A DNA stretch of 64,000 nucleotides from Aurantiacibacter luteus (GCF_001010945.1 NZ_LBHB01000001.1:930001-994000), one strand, 5' to 3'. Counted from the first letter of the stretch, positions 44,919 to 56,901 are shown. Program-made: numbers and translations. The notes: generated by a model not told the origin, from the letters alone.

Positions 44919-45953
44919 CTACACTGGGTCGGCGGCGGTTCCGCTGACGGTCCAGGTCTGGCCGGTCGCAAGCAGCGCGGCGAGGTCGCGGGTCTTGCCT
45001 CTGGTCGCCCGCTCGCGCTCGTCGGCGACGGCGGCTTCGTAGGTCGGGCGCGGATCGTCGTAGAGCACGCCCAGCGCCATCGGGAACGGGCCGAACGGCA
45101 TCTCCACAAGCATGTGGGCGATGGAGCGGTTCTTCGCGTTGTGGACGAGGACGTCCGCCGCCTGCCAGTCGCCGTCCGTCACCTCGACCACCTTCAGTTC
45201 CAGCGCCTCGCGGTCGAGCGCGATGCCTTTCGCCCCGCCGGCGAACAGCATGGGCTCACCATGCTCCAGCCACAACTGCTGGTCCTCCGCTCCCTTGGGC
45301 GCGGCAAAGGCGTCGAACACGTCCTTGTTGTAGACGATGCAGTTCTGGAAGATCTCGATGAAGGCCGCGCCCTCGTGCGCGTGGGCGGCGGCGAGCACCT
45401 CGGGCAGTTTTTTCGACACGTCGAACCCGCGCGCGACGAAGCGGGCGTTGGCACCCAGCGCGAAGCTGCACGGGTTGATCGGCGCATCGAAACTGCCGAC
45501 GGGCGTGGACGGGCTGCGCGTGCCGACGCGGCTGGTCGGGCTCGCCTGGCCCTTGGTGAGGCCGTAGATCTCGTTGTTGAACAGCATGATCTGCATGTTC
45601 ACGTTGCGGCGCAGGACGTGCATCATGTGATTGCCGCCGATGGAGAGACCATCGCCGTCGCCCGTCACCAGCCACACGTCGAGATCAGGATTGGCCAGCT
45701 TCACGCCGGTCGCGAATGCGGGCGCGCGGCCGTGGATGGTGTGGAAGCCGTAGCTCTCCATGTAATAGGGAAAGCGGCTGGAGCAGCCGATGCCGCTGAC
45801 AAACACGGTGTTCTTCGGGTCCGCGCCGAGCGTGGGCAGCGTGCGCTGCACGGCCTTCAGGATGGCATAGTCCCCGCAGCCGGGGCACCAGCGCACCTCC
45901 TGGTCGGTTTCCCAGTCCTTCAGGGTGGTCTCGATCTTGACGGGCGCGTTCAT
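44919..45953 (-). CDS. korB: 2-oxoacid:ferredoxin oxidoreductase, beta subunit
   Basis: This subunit binds thiamine diphosphate and an iron-sulfur cluster and, with KorA, converts 2-oxoglutarate (or a similar 2-oxoacid) plus CoA to acyl-CoA, reducing ferredoxin. The 344-residue product has WCPGCGDYAILKAVQ (C-x2-C), SGIGCSSRFPYYM and the ThDP motif GDGDGLSIGGNHMMH to FNNEIYGLTKGQ. SPTSRVGTRSP follows, as in aerobic KorB. It begins directly after the korA stop with no spacer (TAGATG). The enzyme gives an alternative to the NAD-linked 2-oxoglutarate dehydrogenase. Confidence 0.92.
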   Translation of the reverse strand: MNAPVKIETTLKDWETDQEVRWCPGCGDYAILKAVQRTLPTLGADPKNTVFVSGIGCSSRFPYYMESYGFHTIHGRAPAFATGVKLANPDLDVWLVTGDGDGLSIGGNHMMHVLRRNVNMQIMLFNNEIYGLTKGQASPTSRVGTRSPSTPVGSFDAPINPCSFALGANARFVARGFDVSKKLPEVLAAAHAHEGAAFIEIFQNCIVYNKDVFDAFAAPKGAEDQQLWLEHGEPMLFAGGAKGIALDREALELKVVEVTDGDWQAADVLVHNAKNRSIAHMLVEMPFGPFPMALGVLYDDPRPTYEAAVADERERATRGKTRDLAALLATGQTWTVSGTAADPV

Positions 45954-47888
45954 CTATTCGTTCTCCGCCAGCGGGCTGGGAAGTTGCTGCTTGTTCACCG
46001 GCACCTCACCGCCCTCGTTGCCTTCGATGCCGTCGAAGTAGGCGCCGATGGCGGCCTCCAGCTCGGCGATCTGGAAGGGCTGGCCGCTGGTCTTGGTGAG
46101 GCTCTGTGCGTCGATAAGAAGTTGATCGCGCAGCACGGTCTTGAACTGGCCGGTGTTCATCTCGGGGACGAGCACGTGGTCGAACCCGGCGAGCAGCTCG
46201 CCGAGGTTCGCAGGCAGCGGCCAGATGTGGCGGACGTGGACGTGACTGACCTTGCGGCCCTTCTCGCGCCAGCGTCCCACCGCCTGGTGGATCGGTCCGT
46301 AGGTGCTGCCCCAGCCGACCACGGCAAGCTCGCCCGTCTCGTCGCCCAATGCCACGTCCTGCGGCGGCACGGCGACGCCCGAGACCTTTGCGGCGCGCAG
46401 TTCGGTCATGCGCTGGTGGTTGGCGGGGGAGTAGTCGATGTTGCCGGTGAGCTCGTGCTTCTCGATGCCGCCGACACGGTGCATCAGGCCGGGCGTGCCG
46501 GGCTTGACCCACGGCCGCGCGCCCTTCGCGTCGCGCTTGTAGGGGAGGAAGTTGTCACCGTCGTTGGGTTTGTCGCAGAACACGGCCGGGAACGGCGCGT
46601 AGTTCGCCGGGTCGGGCACCTTCCACGGCTCTGCGGCATTGGCGATGTAACCGTCGGTCAGCAGCATGACCGGCGTCATGTATTCCACCGCGATGCGGCA
46701 GGCCTCGATGGCGACCTCGAAAGCGTCGGCGGGGCTGCGCGCCGCGATGACCGGCATGGGCGCATCGCCGTTGCGGCCGTAGACGGCCTGGTAGAGGTCG
46801 CTCTGCTCGGTCTTGGTAGGCAGGCCCGTCGAAGGCCCGCCGCGCTGCGAGTTGACGATCACCAGCGGCAGCTCGACCATGATGGCTAGGCCCATCGCCT
46901 CGCCCTTCAGCGCAATGCCGGGGCCGGACGAGGAAGTGACGCCGAGCGAGCCGGCATAGCTCGCCCCGATGGCGGCGCAGATCGCGGCGATCTCGTCCTC
47001 CGCCTGGAAGGTGGTGACGTCGAACTCCTTGAGCCGGGCGAGATGGTGCAGGATCGCGCTCGCGGGCGTGATGGGATAGCCGCCGAAGAACAGCGGCAGT
47101 TCGGCCAGCTGTCCGCCCGCGACGAGGCCGAGCGATACGGCTTCCGCGCCCGTGATCGTGCGATAGAGCCCCGGCGCGCTTTCGACCGGCGGCATGGAGA
47201 CCTGTCGCAGCGGTCCGGCCAGCTCCGCCGTCTCGCCGTAGGCATGGCCCGCGTCGAGCGCGGCGATGTTGGCGTCGGCGATCTCGGGCTTCTTGGCGAA
47301 CTTGTCGCGCAGCCACTGGTGGATCGGCTCGCGGCTGCGGTCGAACATCCACAGCGCGAGGCCCAGCGTCCACATGTTCTTGGAGCGCAGTGCGTCCTTG
47401 TTGCCGAGGCCGAAGGGCTTGACCGCCTCGATCGTGCGCTCGGAAATGTCGAAGGCCAGCACCTCCCATTTCGCCAGGCTGCCGTCTACCAGCGGATTGG
47501 TCTCGTACTCCGCCTTGTCGAGGTTGCGCTTGGTGAAGGCGCCGGTGTCGGCGATGATCAGGCCGCCGGGCTTGAGCGCCGCGACGTTGGTCTTCAGCGC
47601 GGCGGGGTTCATCGCCACCAGCACGTCCGGCGCGTCGCCCGCGGTGGAAATCTGGCGGCTGCCGAAGTTGATCTGGAAGGCCGAGACGCCGAACAGCGTG
47701 CCTTGCGGCGCACGGATCTCGGCGGGAAAATCGGGGAAGGTCGACAGGTCGTTGCCGGCGAGCGCGGTGGAAAGCGTGAACTGCCCGCCCGTCAGCTGCA
47801 TGCCGTCGCCGGAGTCGCCCGCGAAGCGCACGACGATCGCATCCTGCGAGGAGAGGTCGGGCCGCGCGTCGGCCGTCTGGGTTGCCAT
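45954..47888 (-). CDS. korA: 2-oxoacid:acceptor oxidoreductase, alpha subunit (gamma-alpha fusion)
   Basis: The 644-residue product joins an N-terminal gamma domain (DAIVVRFAGDSGDGMQLTGG; DVLVAMNPAALKTNVAALKP) to the alpha domain. The alpha domain contains GGYPITPASAILHHLA, TFQAEDEIAAICAAIGASYA, TSSSGPGIALKGEAMGL and the signature QRGGPSTGLPTKTEQSDLYQ, which marks the 2-oxoglutarate type. A C-terminal domain follows (VVGWGSTYGPIHQAV; VPEMNTGQFKTVLR). It forms a cytosolic complex with KorB, 0 nt downstream. The ATG at 47888 gives the usual N-terminus. Confidence 0.92.
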   Translation of the reverse strand: MATQTADARPDLSSQDAIVVRFAGDSGDGMQLTGGQFTLSTALAGNDLSTFPDFPAEIRAPQGTLFGVSAFQINFGSRQISTAGDAPDVLVAMNPAALKTNVAALKPGGLIIADTGAFTKRNLDKAEYETNPLVDGSLAKWEVLAFDISERTIEAVKPFGLGNKDALRSKNMWTLGLALWMFDRSREPIHQWLRDKFAKKPEIADANIAALDAGHAYGETAELAGPLRQVSMPPVESAPGLYRTITGAEAVSLGLVAGGQLAELPLFFGGYPITPASAILHHLARLKEFDVTTFQAEDEIAAICAAIGASYAGSLGVTSSSGPGIALKGEAMGLAIMVELPLVIVNSQRGGPSTGLPTKTEQSDLYQAVYGRNGDAPMPVIAARSPADAFEVAIEACRIAVEYMTPVMLLTDGYIANAAEPWKVPDPANYAPFPAVFCDKPNDGDNFLPYKRDAKGARPWVKPGTPGLMHRVGGIEKHELTGNIDYSPANHQRMTELRAAKVSGVAVPPQDVALGDETGELAVVGWGSTYGPIHQAVGRWREKGRKVSHVHVRHIWPLPANLGELLAGFDHVLVPEMNTGQFKTVLRDQLLIDAQSLTKTSGQPFQIAELEAAIGAYFDGIEGNEGGEVPVNKQQLPSPLAENE

Positions 47889-48017
47889 CGAAAGTCTTTC
47901 CTGCCGCTGCCAGCGTAAGGCTGCGGGCTAGAGTCCCGCAAACGCGCCCACAATCAAGTTTTTCTGTGGGTGCGCAATGGCTGGCGTTGTTCTGCCCTCC
48001 CCCTTAGACGCGCATGC

Positions 48018-48518
48018 ATGACAGACAAGGACTCTTCGCAATACCGCCCCTGCGTGGGCACCATGCTCGTCAACGGCGAGGGCCGCGTGTTCGTGGGCAA
48101 GCGGATCGACAACAAGGAAGGCGACTGGTGGCAGATGCCTCAGGGCGGCGTCGATCCAGGCGAGGACATGGATGCGGCCATGTTGCGCGAACTGGGCGAG
48201 GAGACGGGGCTCGAGCCGCGTCATCTGGAGATCGTCGACCGGATGGCGAAAGAACTTTTCTACGATCTCCCCGCCGACTTGCAGGGCAAGCTGTGGGGCG
48301 GCCGGTACTGCGGGCAGCGACAGACCTGGTACCTCGTGCGCTTCACCGGCGAGGACGGCGACATCGATCTCGAAGCGCACAAGCACCCGGAATTCTGCGA
48401 GTGGAAATGGGTCGATGCCGAGCTGCTGCCCGAGCTGATCGTGCCGTTCAAGAAGCCGATCTACGAGACGGTGGTGGCCGCGTTCCGCTCGAAATTATCG
48501 TCAGCCACCTCGCGGTAG
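48018..48518 (+). CDS. rppH: RNA pyrophosphohydrolase
   Basis: RppH removes pyrophosphate from the 5' end of mRNA and starts decay. The 166-residue product starts MTDKDSSQYRPCVGTMLVNG. The Nudix box lies at residues 44-65 with the core RELGEETG (57-64). DWWQMPQGGVDPGED and TWYLVRFTGE are typical of RppH, as is the C-terminal FKKPIYETVVAAF. The ATG at 48018 is preferred over one 16 codons earlier, which adds an unrelated basic stretch. The last 58 nt overlap the convergent membrane-protein gene. Confidence 0.92.
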   Translation: MTDKDSSQYRPCVGTMLVNGEGRVFVGKRIDNKEGDWWQMPQGGVDPGEDMDAAMLRELGEETGLEPRHLEIVDRMAKELFYDLPADLQGKLWGGRYCGQRQTWYLVRFTGEDGDIDLEAHKHPEFCEWKWVDAELLPELIVPFKKPIYETVVAAFRSKLSSATSR

Positions 48519-48925
48519 CCCCAGCGCGCGGCGAGACCGCTCAGCACCCCGAAGCCGAGCAGGATCATGTGCGCGCTCGGCAGGTCGAACAGGCTCTCCC
48601 TGAGCATGAAGCCGAACAGCCAGGCGACCGGAAGGCTCGCGAGAAACCCGCCCAGCGCCCAGCGCCATGGTGCCAAAACGTCGATCCCGCTGCGCTGGAT
48701 GCCGGCCATCGTGAACACCAGCGCGCAGGCACTCGGCAGCGTGAACAGCAGGCCGAGAAAGATCGTGCCCGGCATCATAAGCGCCAGCATTCCCGCCGTG
48801 CCGCCCGTGGCCTCGTTGGCATAACCCGGCGTCGCAAGAAGGAAAATGCCCAGCACGCTGCCGCAGCCGAGCAGCATCCCGGTGGCGACGGCGTAGCAGA
48901 CGGAGCGGAGGCGCGAGCGGTGCAT
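48461..48925 (-). CDS. Small four-helix membrane protein, unknown
   Basis: The 154-residue product has four hydrophobic segments: about 12-32 (VATGMLLGCGSVLGIFLLA), 45-72 (MLALMMPGTIFLGLLFTLPS...), 85-107 (ALGGFLASLPVAWLFGFML) and 118-136 (AHMILLGFGVLSGLAARWG). There is no motif of a known transporter or enzyme. It overlaps the rppH 3' end by 58 nt tail to tail, which is long for real genes but not rare here. It is separated by 25 nt from the TPR protein gene. Confidence 0.6.
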   Translation of the reverse strand: MHRSRLRSVCYAVATGMLLGCGSVLGIFLLATPGYANEATGGTAGMLALMMPGTIFLGLLFTLPSACALVFTMAGIQRSGIDVLAPWRWALGGFLASLPVAWLFGFMLRESLFDLPSAHMILLGFGVLSGLAARWGYREVADDNFERNAATTVS

Positions 48926-48950
48926 GGGCCGCCTACCTAGCCCGCCCGCG

Positions 48951-49427
48951 TTAATTCTGCGTCACCCCGTCGTCGGTGCCGCTGGTGGCGAGCATGGGGC
49001 CGCGGTCGATGGCGGCTGCGAGCGCCATCGTTTCCGTGCAGGTCGCGCCGCACAGGCTGGTGAGCGTGGCGAGGTTCTCGCGCGCGGCGGTCAGCGCGCC
49101 GCGCTCGGCCAGCGCCTCGCCCTCGCCCGCGATGGCGGCGACGTTCTGCGGATCGCGCTCCAGCACCTCGCGGTAGAAATGGATGGCCTTGCCCTGCAGC
49201 CCCTCGGCCCGTGCCGCGTTGGCGAGGTCGATGTAGACGTCGGTGTAGGCGGGATCGATCGCCAGCGCCGCCTCGAAGCTGTCGATGGCGGCCTGCGTCT
49301 CACCGCCCGCAAGCTGGGCGCGACCCTCTCCCACCAGCGCCACGGCGCGGTAGTCCTGCGCGCTGCCCACGCTGGCGGAAACCGCCACGAACAGCGAGAG
49401 GGCGGCGGCGAAGGGGGCGTAGCGCAT
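48951..49427 (-). CDS. Periplasmic TPR protein
   Basis: From the ATG at 49427 (AAGGAG purine tract 6-7 nt before it) the product is 158 residues. It begins with a signal peptide (MRYAPFAAALSLFVAVSASV, cleavage near SAQ). Two or three tetratricopeptide repeats follow: EGRAQLAGGETQAAIDSFEA, AYTDVYIDLANAARAEGLQG and KAIHFYREVLERDPQNVAAI. A cysteine pair (CGATC) lies in the tail. TPR proteins act as scaffolds; no partner is evident. It follows the RsmB-like gene by 75 nt. Confidence 0.8.
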   Translation of the reverse strand: MRYAPFAAALSLFVAVSASVGSAQDYRAVALVGEGRAQLAGGETQAAIDSFEAALAIDPAYTDVYIDLANAARAEGLQGKAIHFYREVLERDPQNVAAIAGEGEALAERGALTAARENLATLTSLCGATCTETMALAAAIDRGPMLATSGTDDGVTQN

Positions 49428-49502
49428 GATTTGCTCCTTGAAGCCAGTCGGGCGACCGGAGGCGCGAGGGGCGTCGGGGTCGGTCATTCGAGAGGCTTGG
49501 TA

Positions 49503-50686
49503 TCACGCCTTTTCTAGACGTGCGATGAAGAATCCGTCGGTGCCGTCGTGCGCGGGCGTGAGCCGGATTCCAGCGCCGCGTGCCGTGCCCAACGGCAGCT
49601 CCGGCGGCGCGGCGCGCCACTCGGGATTTGCGGCGAGAAAGGCCTCGACCTGCCCCGCCCCCTCCTCGTCGAGCAGCGAGCATACGACGTAGGTGAGGCT
49701 GCCGCCGGGCCGCACCAGCCCGGCGCCGATCTCCAGCAGCCGGGCTTGCAGAGCGGTGAGCTTCTCCAGCTCGGCGGGCGTGAGGCGCCAGCGCGCCTCG
49801 GGATTGCGCCGCCAGGTGCCGGTGCCCGAGCACGGCGCATCGATCAGCACGCGGTCCGCCGCGTTTACCCAGCCAGCCAGCGCCTCTGCCTCGCGGCCCG
49901 GATCGAGCAACACGGTATCGCCGATCTCCGCTCCGGCGCGCTCCGCACGCGGGCCGAGCTGGCTGAGGCGGCGGCGGTCGGTGTCGGCGGCGACCAGCGT
50001 GCCCCGGTTCGCCATGGCGGCGGCGAGTGCCAGCGTCTTGCCGCCCGCGCCCGCGCACAGGTCGATCACGCTCTCCCCCGGCTGCGCCCCCACGGCCGCG
50101 CAGGCGAGCTGGCTGCCGAGGTCCTGCACCTCGACCAGACCCTTCTCGAACGCCTCCCACTGCTGCACCTGCGCGCCGGTGGGCAGGCGCAGGGCATCGG
50201 GCGCGGCGAGCTCTTCGGCCTCGACCGGCAGTTCGATGGCCTCGCGCTTGGTCTTCAGCCGGTTGACCCGCACGTCGAGCGGAGCGCGGTCGAGGAGCGC
50301 GGCGGCCTCCTCCTCGTCCAGCCCGCTGGCGATCAGGCGGTCTTCCAGCCACTCCGGCGCATAGCCCACCTCCGCCGCTTGCTCTCCCGGAGCGATCTTT
50401 GTTGGGCCGTACTGCGAGCCATCGAACATGGGCTCGATCCAGTCGTGCGCCTCGCTCTCGCGCGACAGCGCCAGCATGGCCGCGCGCCCGCTGGCGGGCA
50501 CGGGGCCGCAGATGCGGATGGCGTCGTAGACGAGCTCGCGAATGGCGCGCTTGTCCTTCGATCCGGCGAAGCGGTGGGCCTTGAACCAGTCGGCAAGCAG
50601 CCGGTCGGCGGGTGCCCCGCGCGTCCTAGCGGCGGCGATGACGGCGTCGAGCACCTCGATGGCGGACTGGATACGGGCGGCAGGGG

Positions 50687-50690
<4 letters not shown>
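49503..50690 (-). CDS. RsmB/NOP-family RNA m5C methyltransferase
   Basis: This SAM-dependent enzyme methylates cytosine C5, probably in rRNA. The 395-residue product has an N-terminal helical domain (RIQSAIEVLDAVIAAARTRG), a PUA-like/linker region with VNRLKTKREAIEL, and the Rossmann methyltransferase. The SAM motif is VIDLCAGAGGKTLALAAAM. Motif IV is DAPCSGTGTWRRNP and motif VI is VVCSLLDEEGAGQ, each with its cysteine. Its start overlaps the stop of the GNAT gene (ATGA). Assignment to RsmB itself or another NOP/Sun paralogue is open. Confidence 0.88.
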
Positions 50691-53600
<2,910 letters not shown>

Positions 53601-53695
53601 TTGGTCTGTCCTGCGGTTGGAACTTGCGCCGGTCCTAGAGCGACAACCGCCACGGTCCAGCGAAAACAGAAAATTCCTGCGCAGGGGAAAAAGGC

Positions 53696-54547
53696 ATGAG
53701 GCTCAATCCGTTCGACACCGGCAACATCAATGTCGGCACCACCGGCGGCGGGGGCGGAATGCCCGGCGGCAAGATCGGCTGCGGCGGCCTGATCGTCGTG
53801 CTGATCGGCGCACTGGTCTTCGGCATCGACCCGGCCTCCATGCTCGGCACGATGGAATCGGTGCAGGGCGGCAGCGCCAGCCAGAGCCAGCCGCAGAGCG
53901 AGGACGAGCAGGCCATCTGCACCAGCAACGCCTATGCGACCGAGACCTGCAACGCGCTGCAGTCGCTCAACCAGACCTGGCAGCCGCTGTTCGCGCAGCA
54001 GAACCTTGAATTCCGCCAGCCGACGCTGCGCTTCGCCACCGCAAGCAATTTCCGCACCGGATGCGGGGCGGGCTCGGTCGGCATGGGTCCGTTCTACTGC
54101 CCGGCGGACGAGACGATCTACATCGATACCGCTTTCTACGACCAGCTCGGCCAGATGAGCGGGCGCGGCGGTGACTTCGCACGCTACTACGTGATCGCGC
54201 ACGAATACGGCCACCACGTGCAGGCCATCACCGGCCTCGCCGACCAGATCCGCAGCGCCCAGCAGCAGAACCCGCGCGGGGCCAACCAGCTGCAGGTCAT
54301 CATGGAGCTGCACGCGGACTGCTACGCCGGCGTCTGGGCGGGCAAGAACCGCTCCGCCGTCGAGCCGGGCGACTTCGAGGAAGGCATGGCCGCCGCCGCC
54401 GCCATCGGCGACGACACGCTCACCCGCGGCCGGGTGAGCAGCGAGAACTTCACCCACGGCACCAGCCAGCAGCGCATGGAAGCGCTGCGGCTGGGCATCG
54501 AAAGCGGCGACGACGTAGCCTGCGACAACCGCTACCTGCGCAGCTAG
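53696..54547 (+). CDS. ypfJ: YpfJ-like neutral zinc metallopeptidase
   Basis: This 283-residue membrane-anchored protein has a short cytosolic start rich in glycine (MRLNPFDTGNINVGTTGGGG), one membrane segment (about 30-47, CGGLIVVLIGALVFGID) and a periplasmic zinc-protease domain. The metal site is HEYGHH (169-174), with the downstream ELHADCYAGVW glutamate as probable third ligand. CPADETIYIDTAFYDQL and AMAAAAAIGDD-type segments complete the family pattern. The substrate is unknown. It ends 3 nt from the convergent BlaR1-like gene. Confidence 0.9.
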   Translation: MRLNPFDTGNINVGTTGGGGGMPGGKIGCGGLIVVLIGALVFGIDPASMLGTMESVQGGSASQSQPQSEDEQAICTSNAYATETCNALQSLNQTWQPLFAQQNLEFRQPTLRFATASNFRTGCGAGSVGMGPFYCPADETIYIDTAFYDQLGQMSGRGGDFARYYVIAHEYGHHVQAITGLADQIRSAQQQNPRGANQLQVIMELHADCYAGVWAGKNRSAVEPGDFEEGMAAAAAIGDDTLTRGRVSSENFTHGTSQQRMEALRLGIESGDDVACDNRYLRS

Positions 54548-54550
54548 GGC

Positions 54551-56395
54551 CTAGCCCTCCTGCTTCGGCGGAACGGGGGCGGTGGCCGAGAAACGGACGG
54601 TGACGGCGGGCACGACGACGCCCGTCGCACTCGCACCTGTCCAGACGGCTGGCACCGGCGGGGGCGCGGGTGGCATCGGCGGCACAGGCATGGCGCGCAG
54701 CGCGGCGATCCGGTCCGGAGCGCCGGTGCCGGGCAGCGTCACCTCCATGCGGAAAGCGCCGCGCTGGCCGCGCTCCATCTCCTCGATCGTGCGTTCGAGC
54801 TGGCGGATGATCTGCTCGCGCGCGGCAGCTGGCATATCGCGCTCGGCGCGGATCTCTGCGAGCGCCTCGCGAAGGCCAGCCACGGCCTGGGCATTCACCG
54901 CACCGCGGCACACGATCATCGCGCGCCTGCCGTCGCTCAGCTGGCGTTCGATAACCGGCTCGTCGCCCGAACAACCGGCATCGGCCAGCGCGCCATCGCG
55001 AACCACGGCGATGCGGCGCACCTCGGCGGCAGCGCGGCGGCCCTCGGCGGCGGCCTCGCGTGACGCCTCGCGCGCCTCAGCCATGGCCGCCCGCACCTCG
55101 CTCTCGATTTCGGAATCGAGGCCGACCAGTTCGGCATCGAGATCGGCCAGTTCCGCGTCGAGATCGGCCATCTCGGCGTCGTGGTCCGCCATCGCGGCGG
55201 CGTGCTCGGCTGCAATCATCGCCTGGTCGCTGTCGCCGTGACTGTCGCTGACGACGTGCGTGGTCACGTCGTTGCCGTCCTCGCTCACGCGGATCACGAC
55301 CGTATGGCGCGAGCCATCCTCCTCGACGGTATCCTGCCGCCACTGGCGCGATCCGTCAGCAAGCCGCGTCACGCCCCGCGAGTGCTCGCCTGAGGCGGAT
55401 TGCTCGTCGGGCTGGGCGTAGGTGATCGAGGCGGTCAGCGGCAGCGCCAGCGCGGTGGCGGCGATGGCGGCAACGCCGAGTCGGCGACGGGAGAGGGAAT
55501 GCTCGGTCATGGTGAGGCTCCTGAGACGATGGATGATCGACTTCTCGCCGAGCACAGGGCAGGCCATAGGAGCAGCCAAAGCGAGGTGACGACCGGCGGC
55601 AAAGCCCGCGATCACCTCGGCATAGGCCACCCGGTCCGACCGCGCGCGCCCGGCGACGACACGCGCATCGCAGGCCGCCTCCTGATCGCGTCGCATCGCT
55701 CTCCAGCCCCACCAGGCGAGCGGATTGAACCAGTGCAGTGCCAGCAGCGGCTGGGCCGCGATGTTGGCGAGAAGATCGTGCCCGCGATGGTGCGCCAGTT
55801 CGTGGGCAATGGCCATGTCGCGGGCCCTGGTATCGATGCGGCCCATGAAATCGACGGGCAGCGCCACCACCTTGTCGCGAATGCCGAAGGCAACCGGCGC
55901 GGCGACCATCGGCGTCTCGACGAGGCGCACCTTGCCCGCTTCGCCCATCGGCCGCGCATCGGCGAGCAGGCTGCGGCGCATCCGCACGTAATCGCGCACG
56001 CGCCACGCGACGAACACCAGCGCCCCCGCCAGCCACAGCGGCACGAGCACGTCGGCCACGCCCAATCCTGCGGCTGGCGCGGCCGTTTGCGATCCGGCGG
56101 CAGCGGCCTGGGGCAGGATGACGACCAGCGCCTCTCCCGCAACGCCGGAAGTTGTCTCGGCAGGCGCCATCCAGGCGGGCAGCACCAGCGGCGGCATGAC
56201 CAGTCGCAGCAACGGCAGCGCCCACAGGGCATAGGCCACCTGCGGCCCGAAATGCCGCGCCACCGGGCGGCGCAGCAGCAGCACCGCGGCGATCAGCAGG
56301 CCGGTGTAGACGAAGGTTTCGACCAGCCAGTCGGTCAGGCCCACACTGCCCAGCCCCACCCAATTCGGCCCGATCAGTCCCACTGCGGCGCTCAT
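54551..56395 (-). CDS. BlaR1-like M56 metalloprotease with coiled-coil output domain
   Basis: The 614-residue inner-membrane protein has an N-terminal M56 domain with about four membrane segments and the zinc site HELAHH (198-203), plus DQEAACDARVVAG. A membrane helix (306-326) leads to a periplasmic part. In classical BlaR1 that part is a penicillin-binding sensor; here it is a charged heptad-like region (DLDAELADLDAEL, ~395-460), then REQIIRQLERTIEEMERGQR and a proline-rich end. No S-x-x-K sensor motif is visible there. Its ATG overlaps the blaI stop. By family knowledge it should cleave or trigger cleavage of the BlaI-type repressor, but the signal is probably not a beta-lactam. Confidence 0.85.
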   Translation of the reverse strand: MSAAVGLIGPNWVGLGSVGLTDWLVETFVYTGLLIAAVLLLRRPVARHFGPQVAYALWALPLLRLVMPPLVLPAWMAPAETTSGVAGEALVVILPQAAAAGSQTAAPAAGLGVADVLVPLWLAGALVFVAWRVRDYVRMRRSLLADARPMGEAGKVRLVETPMVAAPVAFGIRDKVVALPVDFMGRIDTRARDMAIAHELAHHRGHDLLANIAAQPLLALHWFNPLAWWGWRAMRRDQEAACDARVVAGRARSDRVAYAEVIAGFAAGRHLALAAPMACPVLGEKSIIHRLRSLTMTEHSLSRRRLGVAAIAATALALPLTASITYAQPDEQSASGEHSRGVTRLADGSRQWRQDTVEEDGSRHTVVIRVSEDGNDVTTHVVSDSHGDSDQAMIAAEHAAAMADHDAEMADLDAELADLDAELVGLDSEIESEVRAAMAEAREASREAAAEGRRAAAEVRRIAVVRDGALADAGCSGDEPVIERQLSDGRRAMIVCRGAVNAQAVAGLREALAEIRAERDMPAAAREQIIRQLERTIEEMERGQRGAFRMEVTLPGTGAPDRIAALRAMPVPPMPPAPPPVPAVWTGASATGVVVPAVTVRFSATAPVPPKQEG

Positions 56396-56784
56396 TTCTT
56401 CATCTCCGCCAGCAGGCGTTCGATCTCGGCGATGTCCTCGGCGCTCAGGGCCTCGCTCTCGGCGAGGTGCGCGAACAGCGGCGCGGCGCGGCCGCCGAAC
56501 AGGCGATCGACCAGCCGGCGCGACTCGGTGCCGACATAAGCGGCCCGCTCGATGGTGGGGGTGTAGAGGAAGCGGCGGCCCTGGGGCTCGGTGGCGAGCG
56601 CGCCCTTGGCCACGAGGCGGGACAGCAGCGTCTTGACCGTGGGGATCGACCAGCCGCGCCGATCGCAGACATTGTCGCACACCTCGGCGGCGGTCTGCGG
56701 GCTCTTCTCCCACAGCGCCTCCATCACGGCGTGCTCGGCTTCGCTGATGCGCTCGGCGGACAGGCTCTCGTCTCGTTCGCTCAT
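56392..56784 (-). CDS. blaI: BlaI/MecI/CopY-family transcriptional repressor
   Basis: The 130-residue protein has an N-terminal winged helix (ISEAEHAVMEALWEKSPQTA; RRGWSIPTVKTLLSRLVAKG; GRRFLYTPTIERAAYV) and a C-terminal dimerisation helix. Family members dimerise on TACA-N-TGTA operators and are inactivated by proteolysis through the partner M56 protein. A strong Shine-Dalgarno (GGAGG) is 5 nt before the ATG. A promoter whose -10 is covered by a TTAC-N4-GTAA palindrome lies 40 nt upstream, so autoregulation is likely. It is coupled to the BlaR1-like gene by ATGA. Confidence 0.92.
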   Translation of the reverse strand: MSERDESLSAERISEAEHAVMEALWEKSPQTAAEVCDNVCDRRGWSIPTVKTLLSRLVAKGALATEPQGRRFLYTPTIERAAYVGTESRRLVDRLFGGRAAPLFAHLAESEALSAEDIAEIERLLAEMKK

Positions 56785-56823
56785 GACGCCCTCCCCAGGC
56801 GCTCTTGGTTGTCGCTCCGACGA

Positions 56824-56857
56824 TTACGTTTGTAAACTGAATGCGCTGTGAATGCAA
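56824..56857 (-). promoter_or_regulatory. blaI promoter with BlaI-type operator over the -10 box
   Basis: On the minus strand TTGCAT (56857-56852) and TACAAA (56834-56829) are separated by 17 nt. The plus-strand palindrome TTACGTTTGTAA (56824-56835) spans the whole -10 element; its arms TTACG/TGTAA resemble the TACA/TGTA half-sites bound by BlaI/MecI repressors. The site also lies 66 nt before the lldD-like ATG and could affect that divergent gene. Confidence 0.6.
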
Positions 56858-56901
56858 AGCCGCACTCGACAAGCGTTGTCCGTCGCTCGATAGGTTGCGG
56901 C

